17,200 nucleotides of DNA from Nitrospirales bacterium (GCA_021604265.1 BQIY01000008.1:1-17200), one strand, 5' to 3'. Shown: positions 7,506 to 16,433, counted from the first letter of the stretch. The notes: a model not told the origin generated them from the letters alone. A program made the numbers and translations.

Positions 7506-7520
7506 GGGGGTATTTCCCCC
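7506..7520. repeat. G5-TATTT-C5 inverted repeat
   Basis: Five G, a 5-base TATTT loop, then five C (six counting 7521). It lies about 85 bp after the activator gene stop. It may be a weak hairpin at the 3' end of the activator transcript, although no T-run follows on the minus strand, or a second protein-binding site in the eCIS control region. Confidence 0.35.
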
Positions 7521-7604
7521 CGGATGCGGAAACATTGCCCCGGTCAATTACGCTCTGAATGGCAATTACGATAATAGGTGAAACAAAAAAATGGTGGTGG
7601 GAAC

Positions 7605-8999
7605 TTAGTGGTGAGGAAGATAGTCTTTCCTGGCTATTCCGTGTTTTTTCAACAACTTGCCGAGTGTTCTCCGTTCTTTTCCAGCTCGCTTGGCAGCTTG
7701 AGTGATATTTCCATCCATGGTCCTCAATAATTCAATCAGATAACTCTTTTCGAAATCTTCCACGACATGGGCCTTGGCCTGAGTAAATTGAAGGTCAAGA
7801 ACATTCGTTGCAGGATCAGAGCAATGAGACAGGCACGCATCATATGTTTGCACATTGATGAACCTGTGAATGACCACACTATCGGAAATCAAAAAGTTTC
7901 GGTGCAAAATATTCTCTAGTTCTCGCACATTTCCTGGCCAAGCATATTGAGTCATCCATGTCAGTACTCGAGGGTGAAGAACCTTGGCTCCAATGTTATA
8001 TCGCACACTGAACTGGCGAAGAAAGTGGTCAACCAGAATAGGAATATCTTCTTTTCGTTCACGTAATGGAGGCAAGTGAAGCGGTAAGACATCTAATCGA
8101 TAAAAGAGATCTCTGCGGAATTTTTGCTTCTCAACTAAGGATAAGAGATTGACATTACTCGCAGCAATGATCCGGACGTTTACTCGGCAGGATTGCTTAC
8201 CTCCTAATGGCGAATATACTTGGTCTTGCAAAAACCGTAACAACGCAACCTGTGCCTTAGATGACAAGGTATCAACCTCATCAAGAAACAACGTTCCATG
8301 ATGAGCTTGATTCACCAACCCTGGTTGTTTGTCATAGGCATCTGTAAAGGCCCCTCGCTCATGACCAAACAATTCATTTTCAAGCAACGTATCAGGTATG
8401 GCTCCACAATTAACGGGAACAAAGGGAAACGCCCGGCGACTGCCGAGATAATGCAATGCTCTGGCAAACAACTCTTTTCCTGTCCCAGTCTCTCCATGGA
8501 TTAGAACCGGCGCATCCCATTGACCAATTTTTTGAGCAAACGCAAGATTTCGTAAAAACGCAGGGGATCGGCCCACAAGATTCAACTTGGCAAATTCATG
8601 CCCACCGCCTTCATGATTCCCTGTAACTCCTCCGTTTTGTTGAAGAACCAACTTCTCTAATCGAAGACGAAACTCTTGCTCATGACAAGGCCAGCTGACA
8701 AATTCATCACAATGTTTAAGAATCTCAGAATTCCATTCAGAATCATTAGGAGTAAAGACCCCCAGCCATGCAGATTCGTAATCCTGCAGTAACCGCTCGA
8801 GGATTTGCTCCTGAGGGAGGAGGAAGTGGGATCCAAAACACAAGATTGATACAGAAGGAAGATTGGGCTGTGGCGCTTTGAGCCACTCGGCTGAGGTCAG
8901 TAATCGCACCTCATAGTCGAGGGCTCGCAACATTTTTTCGAGGAAACTCGAATGGGCCTGATAAGGAAAAGTGATGAGAGAAATTTCGCAACACTTCAT
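7605..8999 (-). CDS. Sigma-54-dependent transcriptional activator (NtrC-like), GAFTDA variant
   Basis: This 464-residue protein has an N-terminal receiver-like region (about 1-120) without the acidic pair or phospho-accepting Asp of true receivers, an AAA+ sigma-54 interaction domain (about 140-370) and a C-terminal Fis-type helix-turn-helix (about 425-460, GNITQAAKRAGKERRTLGKL). In the AAA+ part, Walker A is GETGTGKE (169-176), the sigma-54-contacting loop reads GAFTDA (216-221) instead of GAFTGA, Walker B is LFLDEVD (237-243), and FRRDLFYRL (294-302) carries the arginine-finger region. The start ATG has GGGA a few bases upstream. Known family role: binds enhancer sites and uses ATP hydrolysis to open sigma-54 promoters. 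Being co-directional and immediately upstream of the eCIS operon, it is probably its activator (inference). The altered receiver suggests control other than phosphorylation. Confidence 0.95.
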   Translation of the reverse strand: MKCCEISLITFPYQAHSSFLEKMLRALDYEVRLLTSAEWLKAPQPNLPSVSILCFGSHFLLPQEQILERLLQDYESAWLGVFTPNDSEWNSEILKHCDEFVSWPCHEQEFRLRLEKLVLQQNGGVTGNHEGGGHEFAKLNLVGRSPAFLRNLAFAQKIGQWDAPVLIHGETGTGKELFARALHYLGSRRAFPFVPVNCGAIPDTLLENELFGHERGAFTDAYDKQPGLVNQAHHGTLFLDEVDTLSSKAQVALLRFLQDQVYSPLGGKQSCRVNVRIIAASNVNLLSLVEKQKFRRDLFYRLDVLPLHLPPLRERKEDIPILVDHFLRQFSVRYNIGAKVLHPRVLTWMTQYAWPGNVRELENILHRNFLISDSVVIHRFINVQTYDACLSHCSDPATNVLDLQFTQAKAHVVEDFEKSYLIELLRTMDGNITQAAKRAGKERRTLGKLLKKHGIARKDYLPHH

Positions 9000-9000
9000 A

Positions 9001-9951
9001 GGATTCCCGTTCCTACAACATCAGAAAGTGGGGAACACCCTGTTTAACATATTTCCACGTCAACCCATGGTAAGGTTGGGCTAAAGGAAGATATAGCAAA
9101 TGACAGTATGGGAATCTACCTCACGAGCAAAGGAAGCAGGAGATGTGCCAGATAAATTAAGCGTAATTAGGCTGATCAAAAAACCAGCATGGATTGAAGA
9201 TTTGGCCACTAATGAGTATAAGAAAACTGAGGAGAACTCTCAATGCTCCCTTCAACCGACAACCGTTGTATTACAATCCATACATTGCTGTATCCAATCA
9301 GATAACAAGCAATCAGTAACATAGGTATTAAATAGTACAGCCATCCTTTTCTTGAGATTCAGTTCTTGTGCAGTAGCGTGGGAGAGCTAAATTGCCTAAA
9401 GCTTGATCATCTTCACCAAAAAATTAAGATGAGCTAACATGTTTGAATCATAGCATTCACAACTCTCGGGTCATCTTTGCTAAAATAGACCATGAAAAAC
9501 AAGAAGGCCGGCCCTCAACAAGAAGGGCTAAAAGGTTCGCCAGACTTCTCATTAGCAGGAGCCACCACATTGAGATGGTTGTCCCTGAAGCTGAGCTTTG
9601 CGAACACCAAACTCGCGTCGGTCCTTCCCGGTCAGCATCCCGCTCACTTTGCCGTGACACGTCAAGACGCCGAGACCTTTGGCACCTTGCCCGAACACTG
9701 AGACGGTTGACAGTCCAGCTACGTCAAAGAAAAGATATGGCGGGAAACCCTCTTGAAATTCTAAAGGACAACGACGCTGAGCCAAATCATGACCAAAAAC
9801 CTCTTTTGAATCATATCTTTAACATGTTTAACCAGGGCAGGAATGCTCACGACATTCTCCGATCATGATATTTGCCTATCATCGACAAACGTAATTACAC
9901 TATACAAAGTTCGGGCTCTCGCCTATTTAAATGAGAACAGGAGGAACCATC
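9001..9951. other. Long gene-poor region upstream of glutathione peroxidase gene
   Basis: About 950 bp with no ORF that I trust. The candidates on the plus strand (9100-9324, 9443-9868, 9492-9701) and minus strand (9457-9660, 9552-9785) overlap each other, are rich in Arg/Ser or low-complexity residues, and show no family motif. The stretch 9500-9720 is more GC-rich than its flanks and could be a decayed gene or an unrecognised RNA. The right end carries the promoter region of the next gene. Confidence 0.5.
9872..9901 (+). promoter_or_regulatory. Possible sigma-70-type promoter of glutathione peroxidase gene
   Basis: TTGCCT at 9872-9877 and TACACT at 9896-9901 are separated by 18 bases; TATACA overlaps just after. 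Predicted start is near 9908, giving a leader of about 45 bases before the ATG. Match is moderate. Confidence 0.3.
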
Positions 9952-10620
9952 ATGTCGATCCCAACGAAAATACTCACCTCTCTTTCATTTTTCTTTCTCA
10001 TTGCGACTCTCGTAACCATCGCCAGCAATCAACATAATCCCCTGTCATACATTAATGAAGCTGTGGCACAGCAAACGGACCTTGTCGCATCAGGCACAGT
10101 CCCGACAACACGACCACCCTCCTCTCATGCGAAGGCTTCCAGTGTTTTCGCATTCACCATGGATGATATCGATGGGAAGCCTCGTCCCCTGAGCGAATTC
10201 AAGGGACAAGTGATCATGGTCGTGAACACGGCAAGCTTTTGTGGGAATACACCTCAATACGAAGGACTGCAAACTTTGTATGAACAGTATCGAGATCAGG
10301 GGTTTACCATTCTGGCCTTCCCGGCCAATGATTTTGGTAAGCAGGAACCTGGCAATAACAAAGAAATTGCTGAATTTTGCTACACCAAATACTCGCTGGA
10401 ATTTCCGTTATTCAGTAAAATTACCGTGGTGGGTGACAAGAAACACCCTCTCTACCAACACTTAACTGAGGAAACAGCATTTCAAGGAGAAATCACCTGG
10501 AATTTTCAAAAATTTCTGATCAACCGAAAGGGTGAAGTCATTGCCCGATACGAGCCAAGCACAAAACCCCTCACGCCCAAAGTTGTCCTCGATATAGAAA
10601 GAGCATTGAAGCAAACATAA
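9952..10620 (+). CDS. Exported glutathione peroxidase family thiol peroxidase
   Basis: This 222-residue protein has an N-terminal signal sequence (hydrophobic core about residues 8-24; possible cleavage after AVA at 37-39) and a short linker, then a thioredoxin-fold GPx domain from about 64. The active-site block is NTASFCGNTPQYEGL with peroxidatic Cys97; the partner Gln131 lies in FGKQEPG and Trp183-Asn184 in TWNFQKFL, completing the usual catalytic tetrad. The family's FPCNQFG segment reads FPANDFG (Ala125), and Cys143 in EFCYTKY may serve in the redox cycle. It reduces hydrogen or lipid peroxides, most likely with thioredoxin in bacteria, here outside the cytoplasm. The start was chosen for the ideal AGGAGG at 9939-9944 seven bases upstream; the ATG at 9931 lies before that site. 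No functional link to the eCIS is visible. Confidence 0.93.
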   Translation: MSIPTKILTSLSFFFLIATLVTIASNQHNPLSYINEAVAQQTDLVASGTVPTTRPPSSHAKASSVFAFTMDDIDGKPRPLSEFKGQVIMVVNTASFCGNTPQYEGLQTLYEQYRDQGFTILAFPANDFGKQEPGNNKEIAEFCYTKYSLEFPLFSKITVVGDKKHPLYQHLTEETAFQGEITWNFQKFLINRKGEVIARYEPSTKPLTPKVVLDIERALKQT

Positions 10621-10627
10621 AAATTAG

Positions 10628-10656
10628 GTGTCGGGGTACTCGTCGTGCCCCGACAC
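10628..10656. terminator. Strong stem-loop after glutathione peroxidase gene
   Basis: GTGTCGGGG (10628-10636) pairs perfectly with CCCCGACAC (10648-10656); inner bases can extend the stem to 12 pairs with a 5-base loop. It begins 7 bp after the stop codon. No T-run follows on the plus strand, while the minus strand has TTTTT four bases beyond the stem, so it may act as a terminator chiefly in that direction or as an mRNA 3'-end stabiliser. Confidence 0.55.
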
Positions 10657-11093
10657 GAAAACCCACCCAAGATTCGGTCAATCCCGCCATTCGTCGACCA
10701 GTATAATCCACAGCCTAAAAACCTAGCGTATAATACCTATTTCTTACTTCATGCCCTCAATAGGGCATAAACAAAAACTTCGTCGTATCTGGCTCGAACG
10801 ATTCTATTCCCCTTCCCAACCCCCACCTCCGTCGGTGTTTTCGCATTTCAGGCTCATACTTTCTATCTTATTAATATTTAATAATTTTTCCCAACAAACC
10901 GAAAAATCACACGACAGGAATGTGAGGGACAGATTCGGATAATTGGGGTCAGCCGGCACGGGGACGCACTGCGACCTCCAAGGACTTCGCTGAAATACTT
11001 TTGCGCACAGCTCTGATATCTGAATAGTGTTCGAACAATATGTCTACAGTCAGATAGAAAGAACAGTCCTTATTCGCTAAAGGAGACATCACG
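10657..11093. other. Gene-poor region upstream of the H-NOX gene
   Basis: About 440 bp with no supported ORF. The first half is AT-rich with short homopolymers (TTATTAATATTTAATAATTTTT near 10870). The end supplies the H-NOX ribosome-binding site (AGGAG at 11081-11085). I could not identify a convincing promoter or operator for the H-NOX operon. Confidence 0.5.
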
Positions 11094-11636
11094 ATGAAAG
11101 GAATTGTCTTTACTGAATTTTCAGAAATGGTGGAAGAACAATTTGGAGATGATATGCTCGATACCATCATCGAAGAATCCAATCTACCATCTGGAGGAAG
11201 TTATACGGCGATTGGCACCTACGATCATACGGAAATATTGCAATTGGTGACGGCCCTTAGCACCGCAACCAACATTGAAGTCCCTAAGCTGGTCTTTGCC
11301 TTTGGAGAACATTTATATAAATATTTTTTTTCGCATTATCCCGTATTTTTCAATGCAGCCACCAACACGTTTGATTTTCTGGAGAGCGTGGAAAACCACA
11401 TCCACGTCGAGGTCAGAAAATTATATCCTGACGCGGAATTGCCGAGTTTTGATTGTCGGAGGATCGAACCCCATCAATTCGAAATGATCTATCGGTCAAC
11501 ACGTCCGTTTGCCGACGTCGCTGAAGGCCTCATTACCGCCTGTTGCGGACATTTCCATGAATCTATCTCCATCGAACGAGAAGATGTCCACGATACAAAC
11601 GGACAAGGCGTCCGCTTTCTGCTAACGAAACGGTAA
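11094..11636 (+). CDS. H-NOX heme-nitric oxide/oxygen binding sensor
   Basis: This 180-residue stand-alone H-NOX domain is of the usual length. It opens MKGIVFTEFSEMVEEQFG, carries SGGSYTAIGTYDHTE, then FLESVENHIHVEVRKLYPDA; by alignment in memory with guanylate cyclase beta subunit, His104 is the proximal heme ligand. The heme-propionate motif YxSxR is intact as YRSTR (133-137), followed by AEGLI. The protein should bind ferrous heme b and sense nitric oxide in the cytoplasm. AGGAG lies eight bases before the ATG. It is followed after 12 bp by a hybrid histidine kinase, and H-NOX proteins next to kinases are known to inhibit the partner when NO is bound, feeding into cyclic-di-GMP, biofilm or quorum outputs. 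Whether oxygen also binds cannot be judged from sequence reading. Confidence 0.95.
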   Translation: MKGIVFTEFSEMVEEQFGDDMLDTIIEESNLPSGGSYTAIGTYDHTEILQLVTALSTATNIEVPKLVFAFGEHLYKYFFSHYPVFFNAATNTFDFLESVENHIHVEVRKLYPDAELPSFDCRRIEPHQFEMIYRSTRPFADVAEGLITACCGHFHESISIEREDVHDTNGQGVRFLLTKR

Positions 11637-11648
11637 AAATAACACCTC

Positions 11649-14507
11649 ATGAGTGACGTAGAAAGACTGCAACGTCGGGTAGCCAGAGAAAAAGCGGCCC
11701 GCCAGCAAGCCGAAACCCTGCTCGAGGCCAAAAGTCTTGAACTGTACCAAGCCAATGTCGACTTGCGGAAAGCCACCGAAGAACTCGAACAACGAGTGCA
11801 AGAACGTACCTCCGAATTAGCTTCAGCGAACACACAACTCGAGACACACATGCAGGAGCGCATTCGAACCGCAAGCCGGCTTGCGGCATTGTATCACACC
11901 TCCCAGGTTCTCACGGAAGCCAAAGATCTCGCGGATGCAGCACCAAAAATTCTGGAATCTGTTTGTCTCAGCCTCAACATGGAGACCGGAATACTCTGGA
12001 TTCTTGATCCTCAAACTCAAGTCATGAAACTCATGGATTCCTGGTGTGTCAAAGAACATTCATTGACCGCATTTGACGATGCGACTCAAAAATCTGGATT
12101 TTCCTTTGGCGTCGGCCTGCCAGGCATTGTATGGGCAAAGAAGGAACCGATTTGGATTCCAGACGTGACACAGAGTACGAGTTTTCTCCGGTCACAGGCA
12201 GCTGCTGAAGTTGGATTACACACGGCCTTTGCCTTCCCTATTCAATTCAATAATGATGTCTTGGGAATCATGGAATTCTTTTGCTTAGACATTCGAGAGT
12301 CCGACGAAGAAATCTTAGAGATGCTTCGTTCAATCGGCGGACAAATCGGACAATTTTTAGAACGTAAATCCGCAGAAAAACATCTCGTACAAGCACGTGA
12401 CGAAGCCCTTGATGCGGCACGCGCCAAAAGCGAATTTCTGGCAACTATGAGTCATGAGATTCGAACGCCGATGAACGGGGTCATTGGCATGACCGGCCTG
12501 TTACTCGAGACCGAACTGACCTCATCACAACGTCAGTATGCTGAAACGGTCCGATCATCAGGAGATGCCCTGCTGACCATTATCAATGACATCCTTGATT
12601 TTTCAAAAATCGAAGCGGGGAAACTTGACCTAGAAACGATTGACTTTGATCTTCGTGTGGCTATTGAGGAAACCCTCGAACTCTTAGCAGGCAAAGCAAC
12701 CGAAAAACAACTGGAATTGGTTGGTCTTGTTTCCGCTCATATCCCGTCCGCACTGAGAGGGGATCCAGGACGGATCCGTCAGATTCTGATTAACCTCATC
12801 GGTAACGGCATAAAGTTCACCGACAAAGGCACCGTCACACTGCAGGTTCATCAGGTGGAAGAATCGACAAGTACTGTTACCATGAAAATGGAAATTTCAG
12901 ATACGGGAGTCGGCATCCCCAACATTATCCAGAAACGCCTCTTCGCACCGTTCACGCAAGCGGATAGTTCCACCACTCGTCGATACGGCGGAACCGGACT
13001 GGGGTTGGCCATCTGCAAGCAACTCGTAGAATTGATGCAGGGAGAAATCGGGGTTGACAGTACTCCAGGTCAGGGAAGCACCTTCTGGGTTACACTTCGC
13101 CTCGAAAAACAGCGGCTCATGACCGAAACACCCTCATCGCAAAAAGCGGCGCTGCAAGGATTACGCATCTGTTGTGTTGACGACCATGAGACAAACCTTC
13201 GCTTGCTGGAGCAGTATGCCAAAGATTGGGCCATGCAAGGTCACTTTACTTTGTATCCGAACAAAGCGCTCCACATACTCGAGAATGCAGAGGGACAAGG
13301 CACACCGTTCGACTTCGCCATCCTGGACATGGAGATGCCGGGAATGGACGGTCTAACACTCGCTCGTGCCATCAGAGCCAATCCCCGACTGAACCGCACT
13401 CACCTCGTCTTGCTCACATCGCTCGGTCGACGTGGTGACGCGGCCATGGCTCGTGACGCTGGCTTTGATGTGTACCTTACGAAGCCCATACGGAAATCCC
13501 AACTGGAATCGTGCCTGATGACTCTGGCCGGTCAAGCGCAAGCAGACTCATCCACCCCTAAACTTGATCTCATCACGCGCTACAGTTTAGAGGGAATGGG
13601 GCCAAAGCGGGGCGGACGAATTTTGGTGGCCGACGATCACCGTGTAAACCAACAACTTGCCGTTCTGATGTTGGAACGCTTAGGGCATCGTCCTGATGTG
13701 GTGGCCAATGGCCTAGAAGTCATTGAAGCTCTGAACCGAAAATCATATGACCTGATTCTCATGGACGGCCAAATGCCGGAGATGGACGGATATGAAGCCA
13801 GCAGGAAAATTCGAGAAATGGAACGGGACATGGGCACACAAACAGAAGAAACACCGATGACGCGTCCTATCCCAATTATTGCGCTCACAGCTAATGCGAT
13901 GCAGGGTGATCGTGAAAAATGTCTTGCAGCAGGCATGGATGATTATTTAGCCAAACCCATGAAGCCGGATCAACTCGCGCACATGCTGGAAAAATGGCTG
14001 CCGAAGCTCGAAGACGAGGAGCCAGACTTGAGCGAATCCCCTCTCCTTCATCCGGCCACACATGCAGAATTCATGGAACCTGCCAAGGCATCAATCTCGA
14101 ATCAATTGGCTCAAGAGGGCATGTCGTCTCACATGCCGTCTCATATCGATTTGTCCATATTGAATGATCTTCGTACCATGGGAGATTCAGCCCTGGTTTC
14201 CAAAATGGTCTCGCAATTCATGAAAGATTCACTCGCCTGTGTTCAAAAAATCGAAGAGGCGGTCGAGTCAGCGGATCAAGCGTCCCTTGCAGAATCGGCG
14301 CATGGACTGAAAGGGATCTGCGGCAGCATGGGAGTGACAGCTATAAGAAATCTTGTGCGTCAATTAGAAACGCATGGCAAAACTCGTTCGTGGGACCACG
14401 CGCAGAAACAACTTCAATCTCTCAAGACTGAGCTCGATCACGTTATCGGGATACTTCAGGAAACCGCTAACTCCTATACACAGAGCTCTCCAGCAACAAG
14501 GCTATAG
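11649..14507 (+). CDS. Soluble hybrid histidine kinase (GAF-HisKA-HATPase-REC-REC-HPt), H-NOX partner
   Basis: This 952-residue protein has no membrane segment. Order: coiled coil (about 1-75, [20 protein letters not shown]), GAF domain (about 80-235), HisKA with phospho-accepting His269 in [13 protein letters not shown], HATPase with N-box [12 protein letters not shown]1 DTGVGIP (418-424) and G2 GGTGLGLAI (447-455), first receiver (DD511-512, Asp560, Thr590, Lys612), second receiver (DD662-663, Asp706, Thr747, Lys769), and a C-terminal HPt with His885 in AESAHGLKG. All phosphorelay residues appear intact. The 12-bp gap to the H-NOX gene and the absence of a good ribosome-binding site before the ATG suggest coupled translation. 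The coiled coil resembles those of other H-NOX-associated kinases. No DNA-binding or GGDEF output is attached, so phosphate must pass from the HPt to an unseen regulator elsewhere. Confidence 0.96.
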   Translation: MSDVERLQRRVAREKAARQQAETLLEAKSLELYQANVDLRKATEELEQRVQERTSELASANTQLETHMQERIRTASRLAALYHTSQVLTEAKDLADAAPKILESVCLSLNMETGILWILDPQTQVMKLMDSWCVKEHSLTAFDDATQKSGFSFGVGLPGIVWAKKEPIWIPDVTQSTSFLRSQAAAEVGLHTAFAFPIQFNNDVLGIMEFFCLDIRESDEEILEMLRSIGGQIGQFLERKSAEKHLVQARDEALDAARAKSEFLATMSHEIRTPMNGVIGMTGLLLETELTSSQRQYAETVRSSGDALLTIINDILDFSKIEAGKLDLETIDFDLRVAIEETLELLAGKATEKQLELVGLVSAHIPSALRGDPGRIRQILINLIGNGIKFTDKGTVTLQVHQVEESTSTVTMKMEISDTGVGIPNIIQKRLFAPFTQADSSTTRRYGGTGLGLAICKQLVELMQGEIGVDSTPGQGSTFWVTLRLEKQRLMTETPSSQKAALQGLRICCVDDHETNLRLLEQYAKDWAMQGHFTLYPNKALHILENAEGQGTPFDFAILDMEMPGMDGLTLARAIRANPRLNRTHLVLLTSLGRRGDAAMARDAGFDVYLTKPIRKSQLESCLMTLAGQAQADSSTPKLDLITRYSLEGMGPKRGGRILVADDHRVNQQLAVLMLERLGHRPDVVANGLEVIEALNRKSYDLILMDGQMPEMDGYEASRKIREMERDMGTQTEETPMTRPIPIIALTANAMQGDREKCLAAGMDDYLAKPMKPDQLAHMLEKWLPKLEDEEPDLSESPLLHPATHAEFMEPAKASISNQLAQEGMSSHMPSHIDLSILNDLRTMGDSALVSKMVSQFMKDSLACVQKIEEAVESADQASLAESAHGLKGICGSMGVTAIRNLVRQLETHGKTRSWDHAQKQLQSLKTELDHVIGILQETANSYTQSSPATRL

Positions 14508-14519
14508 CCAGATAAAAAA

Positions 14520-14550
14520 AGAGGGGATCCCGCCACCCCTTTCATTTTTT
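14520..14550 (+). terminator. Rho-independent terminator of H-NOX/kinase operon
   Basis: GAGGGG (14521-14526) pairs with CCCCTT (14536-14541) around a 9-base loop, with A-rich sequence before it and TTTTTT at 14545-14550. It begins 13 bp after the kinase stop. Confidence 0.75.
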
Positions 14551-14704
14551 CACGTAAACATATGTGAACACTCTCGCAAACGACCTTAAAGCAAATTGAG
14601 ATACGACGGACAGAAGCAAGATTGCCCGCGATAAGAATCTACACGAAGGAAAAGAGGAGGAAGGAAAGGCGAATATACTTCAACAATATCTATAAAGATC
14701 ATTC

Positions 14705-15394
14705 CTAAAACGATTTTTTGTACACAAAATTTTCGCGCACAGCCACTTCTTCCTTAACCGAACCTGAGGATTGTCTCTGGGATGAGGGATAGGTAGTCTC
14801 TTGATTTTTTTTGCTCCAATCCCCTTTTCGTTGTGGACTTGCAGTTTTTGTAGCTATGGGTACTTCTGACTTCACGGCCTTCCGCTCTTCGATGGAACCC
14901 TGCACATCCTTTGCTTGTCTTGTTAAAGACCTTGGCTGACAGACGACATGAAAGCTAGCAGCCGGCGCCGAATTGTCAATTTTCCATAATTCGAGTTCCG
15001 CACAATAAAAACTTACCGCATTGTGAGACATGGCATTAAGCCAATCGACAGCGTGTTTGAATTCATCTGGAATAACTGACGCAACCCAGACAACTGTCGA
15101 CGCGTTCGTTTCCGCTGCACAGGCAATCAATTGCCCGAAATCGACATGCGTAAGACTATTCAATTGCCCTTGAATCAGTACGGGGTCAGCATTCTTCGCA
15201 TTTTTTGCCATCACATGCCTCTCGGAATCGTTCACAGAGGCACTCTGCTGAGCGGCTATTAATTCAAACCCAAGACTCTCGCCTATCATGTCTAAGACTT
15301 CGGATTGAATAAGCCATGCTGAGAACTTTCCAATCTCTTCCCCCCAGAACTCTTGAAGAGTATACCGCTGTAACTTACCAAGAGACGTGGCCAT
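14705..15394 (-). CDS. Degenerate nuclease-like protein, resembles N-terminal domain of DUF4268 family
   Basis: This 229-residue protein starts MATSLGKLQRYTLQEFWGEE, with GAGGG upstream of the ATG. Residues about 5-154 follow the pattern of the PD-(D/E)xK-like domain found at the N-terminus of DUF4268 proteins: FSAWLIQSEVLDMIGESLGF, VLIQGQLNS, FGQLIACAAETNASTVVWVA, AVDWLNAM, AELELWKID and FHVVCQP. In that family, as I remember it, the active site reads (R/A)D(I/L) then IENQL with TDH; here the corresponding positions are ERHVM (58-62), IQGQL (74-78) and LTHVDF, so the Asp and Glu appear lost. The DUF4268 C-terminal domain is replaced by a Lys/Ser/Gln-rich, probably disordered tail (155-229). 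It stands alone, opposite to its neighbours. A non-catalytic DNA-binding or decoy role is inference. Confidence 0.75.
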   Translation of the reverse strand: MATSLGKLQRYTLQEFWGEEIGKFSAWLIQSEVLDMIGESLGFELIAAQQSASVNDSERHVMAKNAKNADPVLIQGQLNSLTHVDFGQLIACAAETNASTVVWVASVIPDEFKHAVDWLNAMSHNAVSFYCAELELWKIDNSAPAASFHVVCQPRSLTRQAKDVQGSIEERKAVKSEVPIATKTASPQRKGDWSKKNQETTYPSSQRQSSGSVKEEVAVRENFVYKKSF

Positions 15395-16019
15395 AACACC
15401 CTCGATATGCTGTTGAGATTTTCATGACAAGACTTCACAGGGAAAGTCGTTGCAACTAAGACAAAGGTCATTCTCTTATCGACAGTTTTTCCAAAAAATT
15501 GAGCAGGAGAAACGCGATAGATGCTCAGAAACGTCGTCACAAAACCACCAACCAGCATGGAAATAGATCGAAAATGGAATGATTGCTTGATTTTTATACA
15601 TCTAACATTCAGGCGTTCTGATCAAAGAAGACGGAGACGATGCGATCTTCAAGAAATAGCATGAACGCGCAAAAAGGTCACAGCAGGTCCCATGAACAGG
15701 CAAACTGTCAGAAATGCTTCCTTCTTATTGATGATTCTTGGGTAAAAGTTTTCTTTTTTTCCATGAAAATACTGCGCATAGCATGAATTTTATCGTCTGC
15801 CGTCGTCAACATTTCTATCGACGTTTGATGTTCAAAATGAAAATTCCTACTTCAGCCTTCCAGACACAACATTCAGATGCAGCCATTGATGGCAGTAATG
15901 CGAGATCATGTCGAATTGATGCACAAACTATTCTTTGGCAACACTTTTGCTCCATTGGCGAGTATGACCGATCGTGGGTAATGATTGACATGATTCACCT
16001 TCTTACGTGGAGAGTAATG
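15395..16019. other. Non-coding region between divergent genes
   Basis: About 620 bp separating a minus-strand and a plus-strand gene. The plus frame is open from 15738, but its early part has no ribosome-binding site and an unlikely composition, and a better start exists at 16020. A minus ORF at 15292-15558 overlaps the nuclease-like gene and looks like chance. Both flanking promoters should lie here; none is distinct. Confidence 0.45.
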
Positions 16020-16412
16020 ATGAATAACATTCTAATGACCAACGACCCCGTCACTGCCAAACCAGCACAGACATCGTCACATTCCAATACAAGTGAGGAA
16101 GGCGTGCATACCAAATACTTAGACAAAGATTATATTGTTCGAGCCAGAGAAGCCGAGGTAAAACACCACCTGCATTCAATCGGCCAATTGCAAAAAAAGA
16201 TGGAAAAACTGGCCAATGAATTGGCGTGGGAACTAGAACAACATCACTCAAAAATTCATGAGTTGTATCAACTTGAAACTCCGCTTCAAACTCACGAGAA
16301 AACCACGACCGTGAATATTCAACCAAGCAAAAAATCTACGATCACACAAAAGAAGAGTCAAACATTTGACCTTCCTCTTATTGGCAAATCTTTTTGCGAA
16401 ACATTTGCGTAA
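16020..16412 (+). CDS. Small coiled-coil protein of unknown function
   Basis: From the ATG at 16020 this encodes 130 residues with GGAG (16009-16012) seven bases upstream; an adjacent in-frame ATG at 16017 is the alternative. A polar Ser/Thr-rich start (about 1-30) leads to a charged helix, probably a coiled coil (about 36-85: IVRAREAEVKHHLHSIGQLQ, KKMEKLANELAWELEQHHSK). A Thr/Lys/Gln-rich tail ends in LPLIGKSFCETFA. There is no signal peptide, membrane segment or recognised domain. The frame continues upstream to 15738, which I do not credit. It has no operon partner. A structural or adaptor protein is possible, but I recognise no family, and it could be lineage-specific. Confidence 0.55.
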   Translation: MNNILMTNDPVTAKPAQTSSHSNTSEEGVHTKYLDKDYIVRAREAEVKHHLHSIGQLQKKMEKLANELAWELEQHHSKIHELYQLETPLQTHEKTTTVNIQPSKKSTITQKKSQTFDLPLIGKSFCETFA

Positions 16413-16420
16413 TATTTGCG
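16393..16420 (+). repeat. Three TTTGCG repeats at 11-bp spacing
   Basis: TTTGCG occurs at 16393, 16404 and 16415, exactly 11 bp apart, so the copies face one side of the helix. The first two lie in the 3' end of the coiled-coil gene and the third just after its stop. Confidence 0.6.
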
Positions 16421-16433
16421 ACATCTTCTCCAG

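Noticed and set aside
9100..9324. 74-codon plus-strand ORF upstream
   Set aside because: No ribosome-binding site, no domain, and mixed Cys/Gln-rich end without structure. It may be chance.
9443..9868. 141-codon plus-strand ORF, and overlapping 77-codon minus ORF at 9552-9785
   Set aside because: Arg/Ser-rich composition, no good ribosome-binding site, several mutually overlapping frames and no recognisable motif. Treated as non-coding or decayed.
11455..11475. tRNA T-arm-like GGATCGAACCCC
   Set aside because: It lies in the H-NOX coding frame and no cloverleaf can be built around it.
15738..16019. N-terminal extension of the coiled-coil gene to 15738
   Set aside because: No ribosome-binding site, unlikely Cys/His/Met-rich composition, and a proper GGAG with ATG at 16020.
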